A stretch of 64,000 nt of DNA from Euptelea pleiosperma. Lineage: Eukaryota > Streptophyta > Magnoliopsida > Ranunculales > Eupteleaceae. The notes beneath the pieces were generated by a model. The model had not been told where the DNA came from and searched no databases. It saw nothing but the letters and a program-made list of their open reading frames with translations. Within the stretch, counting starts at the first letter, position 1. Each line of letters starts with the position of its first letter. Location of the stretch: contig JASUTR010000244.1 in NCBI GenBank assembly GCA_035048495.1, forward strand, positions 186,001 through 250,000, in the 5' to 3' direction. This document shows, piece after piece, positions 10,728 through 23,080 of the stretch. Both the position numbers and the translations under genes were made by a program.

Positions 10728-13138
10728 CAATGTCATTAATTGGACTAAGTTTGTGTGTTACATTCAGAAGCCTATAACTTGTAACTTTTTCGCAATCGGA
10801 CCTCGTAATTGGACACAAACTCTTCCATTACTATTGGTTCAACATATTTGAAGTGTTGAAACAAGATTCGGGACAGTCGAATCATGTTAGCTCCATCCGT
10901 GCGTCAACGTCTCAAATTGGACTCAGTTTGTGTGTTACATTCAGAAGCCTAGAAGTTGTGACTTTTTCGCAATCGGACCTCGTAATTGGACTCAAACTCT
11001 TCCATTACTATTGTTTCAACACATTTGAAGTGTTGGAACAAGATTCGTGACAGTCGAAACAAGTTAGGTCCATCCGTGCGTCAACGTCTCAAAATGGACT
11101 CAGTTTGTGTGTTACATTCCGAAGCCTATAAATTGTGACTTTGTCGCAACCGGACCTCATAATTTTACTCAAACTCTTCCATTACTATTGTTTCAAAACA
11201 TTTGAAGTGTTGGAACAAGATTCGGGACAGTCGAAATAAATTAGCTTCATCCGTGCGTCAACGTCTCAAATTGGACCCAGTTTGTGTGATACATTCCGAA
11301 ACCTATAACTTCTGCCTTTTTCGCAACCGGACCTCGTAATTGGACTCAAACTCTTCCATTATTATTGTTTCAACACATTTAAAGTATTGGAACAAGATTC
11401 GGAACTGGCAGAACAAATTTGCTCTATTCGTTCGTCAATGTCTCTAATTGGACTCAGTTTGTGTGTTTCCTTCATAAGCCTATAATTACTGACTTTTTCG
11501 CAATCGGACCACGTAATTGGAATCAAACTCCTCCATTACTATTGTTTCAACAGATTTGAAGTGTTGGAACAAGATTCGGGACAGTCGAAACAAGTTAGCT
11601 CTATCCGTGCGTCAACGTCTCAAATTGGACTCTGTTTGTGTGTTACATTCCGAAGCCTATAACTTGTGACTTTTTCGCAACCGGACCTCGTAATTAGACT
11701 CGAATTCTTCCATTACTATTGTTTCAACACATTTGAAGTGTTGGAACAAGATTCGGGACAGTCGAAAAAAGTTAGCTCCATCCGTGCGTCAATGTCTTCA
11801 ATTGGACTCAGTTTGTGTGTTACATTCCGAAGCCTATAACAATGTGACTTTTTTGCAACCGGACCTCGTAATTCGACTCAAACTCTTCCATTACTATTGT
11901 TTCAACATATTTGAAGTTTTGGAACAAGATTCGGGACAGTCGAAACAAGTTAGCTCCATCCGTGCGTCAACGTCTCAAATTGGACTCAGTTTGTGTGTTA
12001 CATTTCGAAGCCTATAACTTGTGACTTTTTCGCAACCGGACCTCGTAATTGGACTCAAACTCTTCCATTACTATTGTTTCAACATATTTGAAGTGTCGGA
12101 ACAAGATTCGTGACAGTCGAAACAAGTTAGGTCCATCCGTGCGTCAACGTCTCAAAATGGACTCAGTTTGTGTGTTACATTCCGAAGCCTATAATTTGTG
12201 ACTTTGTCGCAACCGGACCTCATAATTTTACTCAAACTCTTCCATCCGTGCGTCAATGTCTTCAATTGGACTTAGTTTGTGTGTTACATTCCGAAGCCTA
12301 TAACATGTGAATTTTTTGCAACCGGACCTCGTAATTCGACTCAAACTCTTCCATTACTATTGTTTCAACATATTTGAAGTTTTGGAACAAGATTCGGGAC
12401 AGTCGAAACAAGTTAGCTCCATCCGTGCGTCAACGTCTCAAATTGGACTCAGTTTGTGTGTTACATTCAGAAGCCTAGAAGTTGTGACTTTTTCGCAATC
12501 GGACCTCGTAATTGGACTCAAACTCTTCCATTACTATTGTTTCAACACATTTAAAGTGTTGGAACAAGATTCAGGACAGTCGAAACAAGTTAGCTCCATC
12601 CGTGCGTCAACGTCTCAAATTGGACTCAGTTTGTGGGTTACATTCCGAAGCCTATAACTTGTGACTTTTTCGCAACCGGACCTCGTAATTGGACTCAAAC
12701 TCTTCCATTACTATTGTTTCAACACATTTAAAGTGTTGGAACAAGATTCGGGACAGTCGAAACAAGTTAGCTCCATCCGTGCGTCAACGTCTCAAATTGG
12801 ACTCAGTTTGTGTGTTACATTCAGAAGCCTATAACTTGTGACTTTTTCGCAACCCGACCTCATAATTGGACTCAAACTCTTCTATTACTATGTTTCAACA
12901 CATTTGAAGTGTTGAAACAAGATTCGGGACAGTCGAAACATGTTAGCTCCATCCGTGCGTCAACGCCTCAAATTGGACTCAGTTTGTGTGTTACATTCAG
13001 AAGCCTATAAGTTGTGACTTTTTTCGCAACCGGACCTCGTAATTGGACTCATACTTTTCCATTACTATTGTTTCAACACATTTGAAGTGTTGGAACAAGA
13101 TTAAGAGCAGTCGAAGCAAGTTGGCTCCATCCGTGCGT
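10728..13138 (+). repeat. 2411-bp tandem unit, copy 2
   Basis: Repeats 8317-10727 with offset 2411, including the 109-bp truncated monomer (12145-12253), ATAACAATGTG near 11840, TTACTATGTTTC near 12888 and the six-T run near 13019. One visible difference is CTTGTAACTTTTT here versus CTTGTAATTTTTT near 8371. Homology continues about 110 bp past 13138 and breaks at 13251, where CAACATATTTG is replaced by CAAAACATTTG. Confidence 0.93.
12145..12253 (+). repeat. 109-bp truncated monomer (copy in second 2411-bp unit)
   Basis: Same TCTTCCAT/CCGTGCG junction as at 9734-9842, offset by 2411 bp, so it was copied with the larger unit. Confidence 0.93.
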
Positions 13139-13250
13139 CAATGTCATTAATTGGACTAAGTTTGTGTGTTACATTCAGAAGCCTATAACTTGTAACTTTT
13201 TCGCAATCGGACCTCGTAATTGGACACAAACTCTTCCATTACTATTGGTT
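13139..13250 (+). repeat. Start of e-type monomer leading into the A block
   Basis: Carries the e marks ATTGGACTAAG, CTTGTAAC and GGACACAAAC, then passes into CAAAACATTTG at 13251 instead of the e-type CAACATATTTG. This is the boundary between the 2411-bp unit and the A block. Confidence 0.85.
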
Positions 13251-14654
13251 CAAAACATTTGAAGTGTTGGAACAAGATTCGGGACAGTCGAAATAAGTTA
13301 GGTCCATCCGTGCGTCAACGTCTCAAATTGGACTCAGTTTGTGTGTTACATTCCGAAGCCTATAACTTTTGACTTTTTCGCAACCGGACCTCGTAATTGG
13401 ACTCAAACTCTTCCATTATTATTTTTTCAACACATTTAAAGTATTAGAAGAAGATTCGGGACAGGCGGAACAAGTGTGCTCTATTCGTTCGTCAATGTTT
13501 CTAACTGGAATCAGTTTTTGTTTTTCATTCGTAAGCTTATAATTATTGACTTTTTCGCAATCGGACCACGTAATTGGACTCAAACTCCCCAATTACTATT
13601 GTTTCAACAGATTTGAAGTGTTGGAACAAGATTCGGACAGTCGAAACAAGTTAGGTCCATCCGTTCGTCAACGTCTCAAATTGGACACGGTTTGTGTTAC
13701 ATTCCGAAGTATATAACTTGTGACTTTTTTGCAACCGGACCTTATAATTAGACTCAAACTCTTCAATTACTATTGTTTCAACAGATTTGAAGTGTTAGAA
13801 CAATATTTGGGACAGTCGAAAAAAGTTAGCTCCATCTGTGCGTCAACGTATCAAATTGGACTCAGTTTGTGTGCTACATTCTGAAGCCAATAATTTATGA
13901 CTTTTTCGCAACCGGACCTCGTAATTAAACTCGAATTCTTCCATTACTATTGTTTCAACACATTTGAAGTGTTGGAACAAGATTCGGGGCAGTCGAAACA
14001 AGTTAGCTCCATCCGTGCGTGGTGTTTAATTGGACTAAGTTTGTGTGTTACAATCAGAAGCCTATAACTTGTAACATTTTCGCAATCGGACCTCGTAATT
14101 GGACACAAACTATTCCATTACTATGGTTTCAACACATTTGAAGTGTTGGAACAAGATTCTGGGCAGTCGAAACAAGTTAGCTCCATCCAGGCGTCAATTT
14201 CTTTAATTGGACTCAGTTTGTGTGTTACATTCCGAAACCTATAACTTGTAACTTTTTCGTAATCGGACCTCGTAATTGGACACAAACTCTTCCATTACTA
14301 TTGGTTTAACATATTTGAAGTGTTGAAACAAGATTCGGGACAGTAGAAACATGTTAGCTCCATCCGTGCGTCAACGTCTCAAATTGGACTCAGTTTGTGT
14401 GTTACATTCAGAAGCCTAGATGTTGTGACTTTTTCGCAATCGGACCTCGTAATTGGACTCAAACTCTTCCATTACTATTGGTTCAACACATTTGAAGTGT
14501 TGGAACAAGATTAGGGTCAGTCGAAACAAGTTGGCTCCATCCGTGCGTCAATGTCATTAATTGGACTCAGTTTGTGATTTACATTCTGAAGCCTATAACT
14601 TGTGACTTTTTTGCAACCGGACCTCATAATTGGACTCAAACTCTTCCATTACTA

Positions 14655-14685
14655 TTGTTTCAACACATTTGAAGTGTTGAAACAA
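14655..14685. other. Perfect 12-bp-arm dyad (potential cruciform)
   Basis: TTGTTTCAACAC at 14655-14666 and its exact reverse complement GTGTTGAAACAA at 14674-14685 flank the 7-base spacer ATTTGAA. Most other monomers carry the same structure with GTGTTGGAACAA in the right arm, i.e. one mismatch. Confidence 0.9.
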
Positions 14686-14687
14686 GA

Positions 14688-14702
14688 TTCGGGACAGTCG
14701 AA
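14688..14702. other. TTCG(7)CGAA short dyad, CENP-B-box-like
   Basis: TTCGGGACAGTCGAA begins three bases after the larger dyad. Against the published CENP-B core nTTCGnnnnAnnCGGGn it matches TTCG, the central A and CG, seven of nine essential positions; the final GG is AA here. It is repeated in most monomers. Binding is not implied. Confidence 0.55.
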
Positions 14703-14902
14703 ACATGTTAGCTCCATCCGTGCGTCGACGTCTCAAATTGGACTCAGTTTGTGTGTTACATTCAGAAGCCTATAACTTGTGACTTTTTCGCAACCGGACC
14801 TCGTAATTGGACTCAAACTCTTCCATTACTATTGTTTCAACACATTTGAAGTGTTGGAACAAGATTCGGGACAGTCGAAACAAGTTAGCTCCATCCGTGC
14901 GT

Positions 14903-16318
14903 CAACGTCTCAAATTGGACTCAGTTTGTGTGTTACATTCAGAAGCCAATAAGTTGTGACTTTTTCGCAATCGGACCTCGTAATTGGACTCATACTCTTC
15001 CATTACTATTGTTTCAACACATTTGAAGTGTTGGAACAAGATTAGGAGCAGTCGAAACAAGTTGGCTCCATCCGTGCGTCAATGTCATTAATTGGACTCA
15101 GTTTGTGTGTTACATTCAGAAGCCTATAACTTGTGACTTTTTCGCAATCGGACCTCGTAATTGGACTCAAACTCTTCCATTACTATTGGTTCAACACATT
15201 TGAAGTGTTGGAACAAGATTAGGGTCAGTCGAAACAAGTTAGCTCCATCCGTGCGTCAACGTCTCAAATTGGACTCAGTTTGTGTGTTACATTAAGAAGC
15301 CTATAACTTGTGACTTTTTCGCAACCGGACCTCGTAATTGGACTCAAACTCTTCCATTACTATTGTTTCAACACATTTGAAGTGTTGGAACAAGATTAGG
15401 AGCAGTCGAAACAAGTTGGCTCCATCCGTGCGTCAATGTCATTAATTGGACTAAGTTTGTGTGTTACATTCAGAAGCCTATAACTTGTAACTTTTTCGCA
15501 ATCGGACCTCGTAATTGGACAGAAACTCTTCTATTACTATTGGTTCAACATATTTGAAGTGTTGAAACAAGATTCGGGACAGTCGAATCATGTTAGCTCC
15601 ATCCGTGCGTCAACGTCTCAAATTGGACTCAGTTTGTGTGTTACATTCAGAAGCCTAGAAGTTGTGACTTTTTCGCAATCGGACCTCGTAATTGGACTCA
15701 AACTCTTCCATTACTATTGTTTCAACACATTTGAAGTGTTGGAACAAGATTCGTGACAGTCGAAACAAGTTAGGTCCATCCGTGCGTCAACGTCTCAAAA
15801 TGGACTCAGTTTGTGTGTTACATTCCGAAGCCTATAAATTGTGACTTTGTCGCAACCGGACCTCATAATTTTACTCAAACTCTTCTATTACTATTGTTTC
15901 AAAACATTTGAAGTGTTGGAACAAGATTCGGGACAGTCGAAATAAATTAGCTTCATCCGTGCGTCAACGTCTCAAATTGGACCCAGTTTGTGTGATACAT
16001 TCCGAAACCTATAACTTCTGCCTTTTTCGCAACCGGACCTCGTAATTGGACTCAAACTCTTCCATTATTATTGTTTCAACACATTTAAAGTATTGGAACA
16101 AGATTCGGAACTGGCAGAACAAATTTGCTCTATTCGTTCGTCAATGTCTCTAATTGGACTCAGTTTGTGTGTTTCCTTCATAAGCCTATAATTACTGACT
16201 TTTTCGCAATCGGACCACGTAATTGGAATCAAACTCCTCCATTACTATTGTTTCAACAGATTTGAAGTGTTGGAACAAGATTCGGGACAGTCGAAACAAG
16301 TTAGCTCCATCCGTGCGT
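14903..16318 (+). repeat. H8 unit after A block 1 (b-c-d-e-f-g-h-a)
   Basis: A complete 1416-bp H8 unit in the phase b to a. It has GCCAATAAGTTG (b), GATTAGGGTCAG (c), CATTAAGAAGCC (d), ATTGGACTAAG (e), CCTAGAAGTTG (f), AATTTTACTC (g), CGGAACTGGCAG at 16106 (h) and TTTCCTTCATAAG (a). After 16318 it passes to the CTCTGTTTGTG monomer type, as at 9202. Confidence 0.92.
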
Positions 16319-18153
16319 CAACGTCTCAAATTGGACTCTGTTTGTGTGTTACATTCCGAAGCCTATAACTTGTGACTTTTTCGCAACCGGACCTCGTAAT
16401 TAGACTCGAATTCTTCCATTACTATTGTTTCAACACATTTGAAGTGTTGGAACAAGATTCGGGACAGTCGAAAAAAGTTAGCTCCATCCGTGCGTCAATG
16501 TCTTCAATTGGACTCAGTTTGTGTGTTACATTCCGAAGCCTATAACATGTGACTTTTTTGCAACCGGACCTCGTAATTCGACTCAAACTCTTCCATTACT
16601 ATTGTTTCAACATATTTGAAGTTTTGGAACAAGATTCGGGACAGTCGAAACAAGTTAGCTCCATCCGTGCGTCAACGTCTCAAATTGGACTCAGTTTGTG
16701 TGTTACATTTCGAAGCCTATAACTTGTGACTTTTTCGCAACCGGACCTCGTAATTGGACTCAAACTCTTCCATTACTATTGTTTCAACATATTTGAAGTG
16801 TCGGAACAAGATTCGTGACAGTCGAAACAAGTTAGGTCCATCCGTGCGTCAACGTCTCAAAATGGACTCAGTTTGTGTGTTACATTCCGAAGCCTATAAA
16901 TTGTGACTTTGTCGCAACCGGACCTCATAATTTTACTCAAACTCTTCCATCCGTGCGTCAATGTCTTCAATTGGACTCAGTTTGTGTGTTACATTCCGAA
17001 GCCTATAACATGTGACTTTTTTGCAACCGGACCTCGTAATTCGACTCAAACTCTTCCATTACTATTGTTTCAACATATTTGAAGTTTTGGAACAAGATTC
17101 GGGACAGTCGAAACAAGTTAGCTCCATCCGTGCGTCAACGTCTCAAATTGGACTCAGTTTGTGTGTTACATTCCGAAGCCTATAACATGTGATTTTTTTG
17201 CAACCGGACCTCGTAATTCGACTCAAACTCTTCCATTACTATTGTTTCAACACATTTAAAGTGTTAGAACAAGATTCGGGACAGTCGAAACAAGTTAGCT
17301 CCATCCGTGCGTCAACGTCTCAAATTGGACTCAGTTTGTGTGTTACATTCAGAAGCCTATAAGTTGTGACTTTTTCGTAACCGGACCTCATAATTGGACT
17401 CATACTCTTCCATTACTATTGTTTCAACACATTTGAAGTGTTGGAACAAGATTAGGAGCAGTCGAAACAAGTTGGCTCCATCCGTGCGTCAATGTCATTA
17501 ATTGGACTCAGTTTGTGTGTTACATTCAGAAGCCTATAACTTGTGACTTTTTCGCAACCGGACCTCGTAATTGGACTCAAACTCTTCCATTACTATTGTT
17601 TCAACACATTTGAAGTGTTGGAAGAAGATTCGGGGCAGTCGAAACAAGTTAGCTCCATCCGTGCGTCAACGTCTCAAATTGGACTCAGTTTGTGTGTTAC
17701 ATTCAGAATCCTATAACTTGTGACTTTTTCGCAACCGGACCTCGTAATTGGACTCAAACTCTTCCATTACTATTGTTTCAACACATTTGAAGTGTTGGAA
17801 GAAGATTCGGCGCAGTCGAAACAAGTTAGCTATATCCGGGCGTCAATTTCTTTAATTGGACTCAGTTTGTGTGTTACATTCTGAAGCGTATAACTTGTGA
17901 CTTTTTCGCAACCGGACATCGTAATTAGACTCGAATTCTTCCATTATTATTGTTTCAACACATTTAAAGTGTTGGAACAAGATTCGGAACTGGCAGAACA
18001 AATTTGCTCTATTCGTTCGTCAATGTCTCTAATTGGACTCAGTTTGTGTGTTTCATTCATAAGCCTATAATTACTGACTTTTTCGTAATCGGACCACGTA
18101 ATTGGACTCAAACTCCTCCATTACTATTGTTTCAACAGATTTGAAGTGTTGGA
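16319..18153 (+). repeat. Mixed monomers between H8 unit and super-repeat copy 1
   Basis: Begins like 9202 (CTCTGTTTGTG, ACTCGAATTC, GTCGAAAAAAG), includes a 109-bp truncated monomer at 16850-16958, then monomers with ATAACATGTGAC, GATTAGGAGCAG and GGAAGAAGATTCGG. Near 17985 an h-like end (CGGAACTGGCAG) and an a-like monomer occur, but with TTTCATTCATAAG and TTGGACTCAAACTCC instead of the H8 TTTCCTTC and TTGGAATCAAACTCC, so it is a related, not identical, a/h pair. Confidence 0.85.
16850..16958 (+). repeat. 109-bp truncated monomer
   Basis: Same TCTTCCAT/CCGTGCG junction as at 9734-9842, in the same g-like monomer context. Confidence 0.92.
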
Positions 18154-21100
18154 ACAAGATTCGGGACAGTCGAAACAAGTTAGCTCCATCCGTGCGTCAA
18201 CGTCTCAAATTGGACTCTGTTTGTGTGTTACATTCCGAAGCCTATAACTTGTGACTTTTTCCCAACCGGACCTCGTAATTAGACTCGAATTCTTCCATTA
18301 CTATTGTTTCAACACATTTGAAGTGTTGGAACAAGATTCGGGACAGTCAAAAAAAGTTAGCTCCATCCGTGCGTCAATGTCTTCAATTGGACTCAGTTTG
18401 TGTGTTACATTCCGAAGCCTATAACTTGTGACTTTTTCGCAACCGGACCTCGTAATTGGACTCAAACTCTTCCATTACTATTGTTTCAACACATTTGATT
18501 GTTGGAACAAGATTCGGGATAGTCGAAACATGTTAGCTCCATTCGTGCGTCAACGTCTCAAATTGGATTAAGTTTGTATGTTACATTCCGAATCCTATAA
18601 CTTGTGACTTTTTCGCAACCGGACCTCGTAATTGGACTCAAACTCTTCCATTACTATTGTTTCAACACATTTGAATGTTGGAACAAGATTCGGGATAGTC
18701 GAAACATGTTAGCTCCATTCGTGTGTCAATGTCTCAAATTGGATTCAGTTTGTGTGTTACATTCCGAAGCCTATAACATGTGACTTTTTCGCAACCGGAC
18801 CTCGTAATTGGACTCAAACGATTCCATTACTATTTTTTCAACACATTTAAAGTGTTGGAACAAGATTCGGGACAGTCGAAACAAGTTAGCTCCATCCGTG
18901 CGTCAACGGCTCAAATTGGACTCAGTTTGTGTGTTACATTCCGAAGCCTATAACTTGTGACTTTTTCGCAATCGGACCTCGTAATTGGACTCAAACTCTT
19001 CCATTACTATTGTTTCAACACATTTAAAGTGTTAGAACAAGATTCGGGACAGTCGAAACAAGTTAGCTCCATCCGTGCGTCAACGTCTCAAATTGGACTC
19101 AGTTTGTGTGTTACATTCAGAATCCTATAACTTGTGACTTTTTCGCAACCGGACCTCGTAATTGGACTCAAACTCTTCCATTACTATTGTTTCAACACAT
19201 TTGAAGTGTTGGAAGAAGATTCGGGGCAGTCGAAACAAGTTAGCTCCATCCGGGCGTCAATTTCTTTAATTGGACTCAGTTTGTGTGTTACATTCTGAAG
19301 CCTATAAATTGTGACTTTGTCGCAACCGGACCTCATAATTTTACTCAAACTCTTTCATTACTATTGTTTCAAAACATTTGAAGTGTTGGAACAAGATTCG
19401 AGACAGTCGAAACAAATTAGCTCCATCCGTGCGTCAACGTCACAAATTGAACTCAGTTTGTGAGTTACATTCCGAAGCCTATAACTTGTGACTTTTTCGC
19501 AACTGGACCTCGTAATTGGACTCAAACCCTTCCATTACTATTGTTTCAACACATTTAAAGTGTTGGAACAAGATTCGGGACAGTCGAAACAAGTTAGCTC
19601 CATCCGTGCGTCAACGTCTCAAATTGGACTCAGTTTGTGAGTTACATTGCGAAGCCTATAACTTGTGACTTTTTTGCAACCGGACCTCGTAATTGGACTC
19701 AAACTCTTCCATTACTATTGTTTCAAAACATTTGAAGTGTTGGAACAAGATTCGTGACAGTCGAAACAAGTTAGGTCCATCCGTGCGTCAACGTCTCAAA
19801 TTGGACTGTTTGTGTGTTACATTCCGAAGCCTATAACTTGTGATTTTTTCGCAACCGGACCTCGTAATTGGACTCAAACTCTTCCATTACTATTGTTTCA
19901 ACACATTTGAAGTGTTGGAACAAGATTCGGGACAGTCGAAACAAGTTAGCTCCATCCGTGCGTCAATGTCATTAATTGGACTCAGTTTGTGTGTTACATT
20001 CAGAAGCCTATAACTAGTGACTTTTTCGCAACCGGACCTCATAATTGGACTCAAACTCTTCCATTACTATTGTTTTAACACATTTGAATGTTGGAACAAG
20101 ATTCGGGACAGTCGAAACATGTTAGCTCCATTCGTGCGTCAATGTCTTCAATTGGACTCAGTTTGTGTGTTACATTCCGAAGCCTATAACTTGTGACTTT
20201 TTCGCAACCGGACCTCGTAATTGGACTCAAACTCTTCCATTACTATTGTTTCAACACATTTGAATGTTGGAACAAGATTCGGGATAGTCGAAACATGTTA
20301 GCTCCATTCGTGCGTCAACCTTTCAAATTGGATTCAGTTTGTATGTTACATTCCGAATCCTATAACTTGTGACTTTTTCGCAACCGGACCTCGTAATTGG
20401 ACTCAAACTCTTCCATTACTATTGTTTCAACACATTTGAATGTTGGAACAAGATTCGGGATAGTCGAAACATGTTAGCTCCATTCGTGCGTCAATGTCTC
20501 AAATTGGATTCAGTTTGTGTGTTACATTCCGAAGCCTATAACTTGTGACTTTTTCGCAACCGGACCTCGTAATTGGACTCAAACGATTCCATTACTATTT
20601 TTTCAACACATTTAAAGTGTTGGAACAAGATTCGGGACAGTCGAAACAAGTTAGCTCCATCCGTGCGTCAACGGCTCAAATTGGACTCAGTTTGTGTGTT
20701 ACATTCCGAAGCCTATAACTTGTGACTTTTTCGCAATCGGACCTCATAATTGGACTCAAACTCTTCCATTACTATTGTTTCAACACATTTAAAGTGTTAG
20801 AACAAGATTCGGGACAGTCGAAACAAGTTAGCTCCATCCGTGCGTCAACGTCTCAAATTGGACTCAGTTTGTGTGTTACATTCAGAATCCTATAACTTGT
20901 GACTTTTTCGCAACCGGACCTCGTAATTGAACTCAAACTCTTCCATTACTATTGTTTCAACACATTTAAAGTGTTGGAACAAGATTCGGGACAGTCGAAA
21001 CAAGTTAGCTCCATCCGTGCGTCAACGTCTCAAATTGGACTTAGTTTGTGAGTTACATTCCGAAGCCTATAACTTGTGACTTTTTCGCAACCGGACCTCG

Positions 21101-23080
21101 TAATTGGACTCAAACTCTTCCATTACTATTGTTTCAACACATTTGAAGTGTTGGAACAAGATTCGTGACAGTCGAAACAAGTTAGGTCCATCCGTGCGTC
21201 AACGTCTCAAAATGGACTCAGTTTGTGTGTTACATTCCGAAGCCTATAAATTGTGACTTTGTCGCAACCGGACCTCATAATTTTACTCAAACTCTTTCAT
21301 TACTATTGTTTCAAAACATTTGAAGTGTTGGAACAAGTTTCGGGACAGTCGAAACAAGTTAGCTCCATCCGTGCGTCAACGTCTCAAATTGGACTCAGTT
21401 TGTGAGTTACATTCCGAAGCCTATAACTTGTGACTTTTTCGCAACCGGACCTCGTAATTGGACTCAAACTCTTCCATTACTATTGTTTCAACACATTTAA
21501 AGTGTTGGAACAAGATTCGGGACAGTCGAAACAAGTTAGCTCCATCCGTGCGTCAACGTCTAAAATTGGACTCAGTTTGTGTGTTACATTCAGAAGCCTA
21601 TAACTTGTGACTTTTTCGCAACCGGACCTCATAATTGGACTCAAACTCTTCCATTACTATGTTTCAACACATTTGAAGTGTTGAAACAAGATTCGGGACA
21701 GTCGAAACATGTTAGCTCCATCCGTGCGTCAACGCCTCAAATTGGACTCAGTTTGTGTGTTACATTCAGAAGCCTATAAGTTGTGACTTTTTCGCAACCG
21801 GACCTCGTAATTGGACTCATACTCTTCCATTACTATTGTTTCAACACATTTGAAGTGTTGGAACAAGATTAGGAGCAGTCGAAGCAAGTTGGCTCCATCC
21901 GTGCGTCAATGTCATTAATTGGACTAAGTTTGTGTGTTACATTCAGAAGCCTATAACTTGTAACTTTTTCGCAATCGGACCTCGTAATTGGACACAAACT
22001 CTTCCATTACTATTGGTTCAAAACATTTGAAGTGTTGGATCAAGATTCGGGACAGTCGAAATAAGTTAGCTCCATCCGTGCGTCAACGTCTCAAATTGGA
22101 CTCAGTTTGTGTGTTACATTCCGAAGCCTATAAATTGTGACTTTGTCGCAACCGGACCTCATAATTTTACTCAAACTCTTTCATTACTATTGTTTCAAAA
22201 CATTTGAAGTGTTGGAACAAGATTCGAGACAGTCAAAATAAATTAGCTCCATCCGTCCGTCAACGTCACAAATTGGACTCAGTTTGTGAGTTACATTCCG
22301 AAGCCTATAACTTGTGACTTTTTCGCAACTGGACCTCGTAATTGGACTCAAACTCTTCCATTACTATTGTTTCAACACATTTAAAGTGTTAGAACAAGAT
22401 TCGGGACAGTCGAAACAAGTTAGCTCCATCCGTGCGTCAACGTCTCAAATTGGACTCAGTTTGTGTGTTACATTCAGAATCCTATAACTTGTGACTTTTT
22501 CGCAACCGGACCTCGTAATTGGACTCAAACTCTTCCATTACTATTGTTTCAACACATTTGAAGTGTTGGAAGAAGATTCGGGGCAGTCGAAACAAGTTAG
22601 CTCCATCCGTGCGTCAACGTCTCAAATTGGACTCAGTTTGTGTGTTACATTCAGAAGCCTATAACTTGTGACTTTTTCGCAACCGGACCTCATAATTGGA
22701 CTCAAACTCTTCTATTACTATGTTTCAACACATTTGAAGTGTTGAAACAAGATTCGGGACAGTCGAAACATGTTAGCTCCATCCGTGCGTCAACGCCTCA
22801 AATTGGACTCAGTTTGTGTGTTACATTCAGAAGCCTATAAGTTGTGACTTTTTTCGCAACCGGACCTCGTAATTGGACTCATACTTTTCCATTACTATTG
22901 TTTCAACACATTTGAAGTGTTGGAACAAGATTAAGAGCAGTCGAAGCAAGTTGGCTCCATCCGTGCGTCAATGTCATTAATTGGACTAAGTTTGTGTGTT
23001 ACATTCAGAAGCCTATAACTTGTAACTTTTTCGCAATCGGACCTCGTAATTGGACACAAACTCTTCCATTACTATTGGTT
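18154..23080 (+). repeat. Mixed monomers, left part of super-repeat copy 1
   Basis: A run of about 28 monomers without H8 order. Marks include GATTGTTGG at 18497, GAATGTTGG monomers with CGGGATAGTCG, CAAACGATTCC at 18818 and again at 20583 (10-monomer offset of 1765 bp), CAACGGCTC, TCAGAATCC, GTGAGTTAC and GCGTCAACGCCTC. One monomer near 19801 lacks the CA of GGACTCAGT. The same series is recognisable at 53.6-57.6 kb. Confidence 0.85.

Larger units (their letters stand above)
13251..14902 (+). repeat. A block 1 (diverged monomers)
   Basis: About nine monomers, more diverged than the rest. Spacing of the monomer-start motif is 177, 176, 175, 174, then 177 bp. Marks: ATTATTTTTTCAAC, GTATTAGAAGAAG (13441), GGACAGGCGG, TTTCTAACTGGAATCAG, GTAAGCTTATAATTATTG (contains AAGCTT), ATTCGGACAG (one G short), GGACACGG, CAATATTTGGGAC, GCGTGGTGTTTAATTGG (three bases short), ATCCAGGCGTC and GCGTCGACGTC. 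It ends where b of an H8 unit begins. Confidence 0.9.

Noticed and set aside
13525..13550. Transposon end or insertion in the A block
   Set aside because: The diverged stretch aligns along its length to the 177-bp monomer with point changes; no target-site duplication, terminal repeat or non-satellite sequence is visible.
14655..14685. Rho-independent terminator
   Set aside because: The hairpin has A/T-rich arms, no downstream T run (AAGATTC follows), and recurs in nearly every monomer with no gene nearby.
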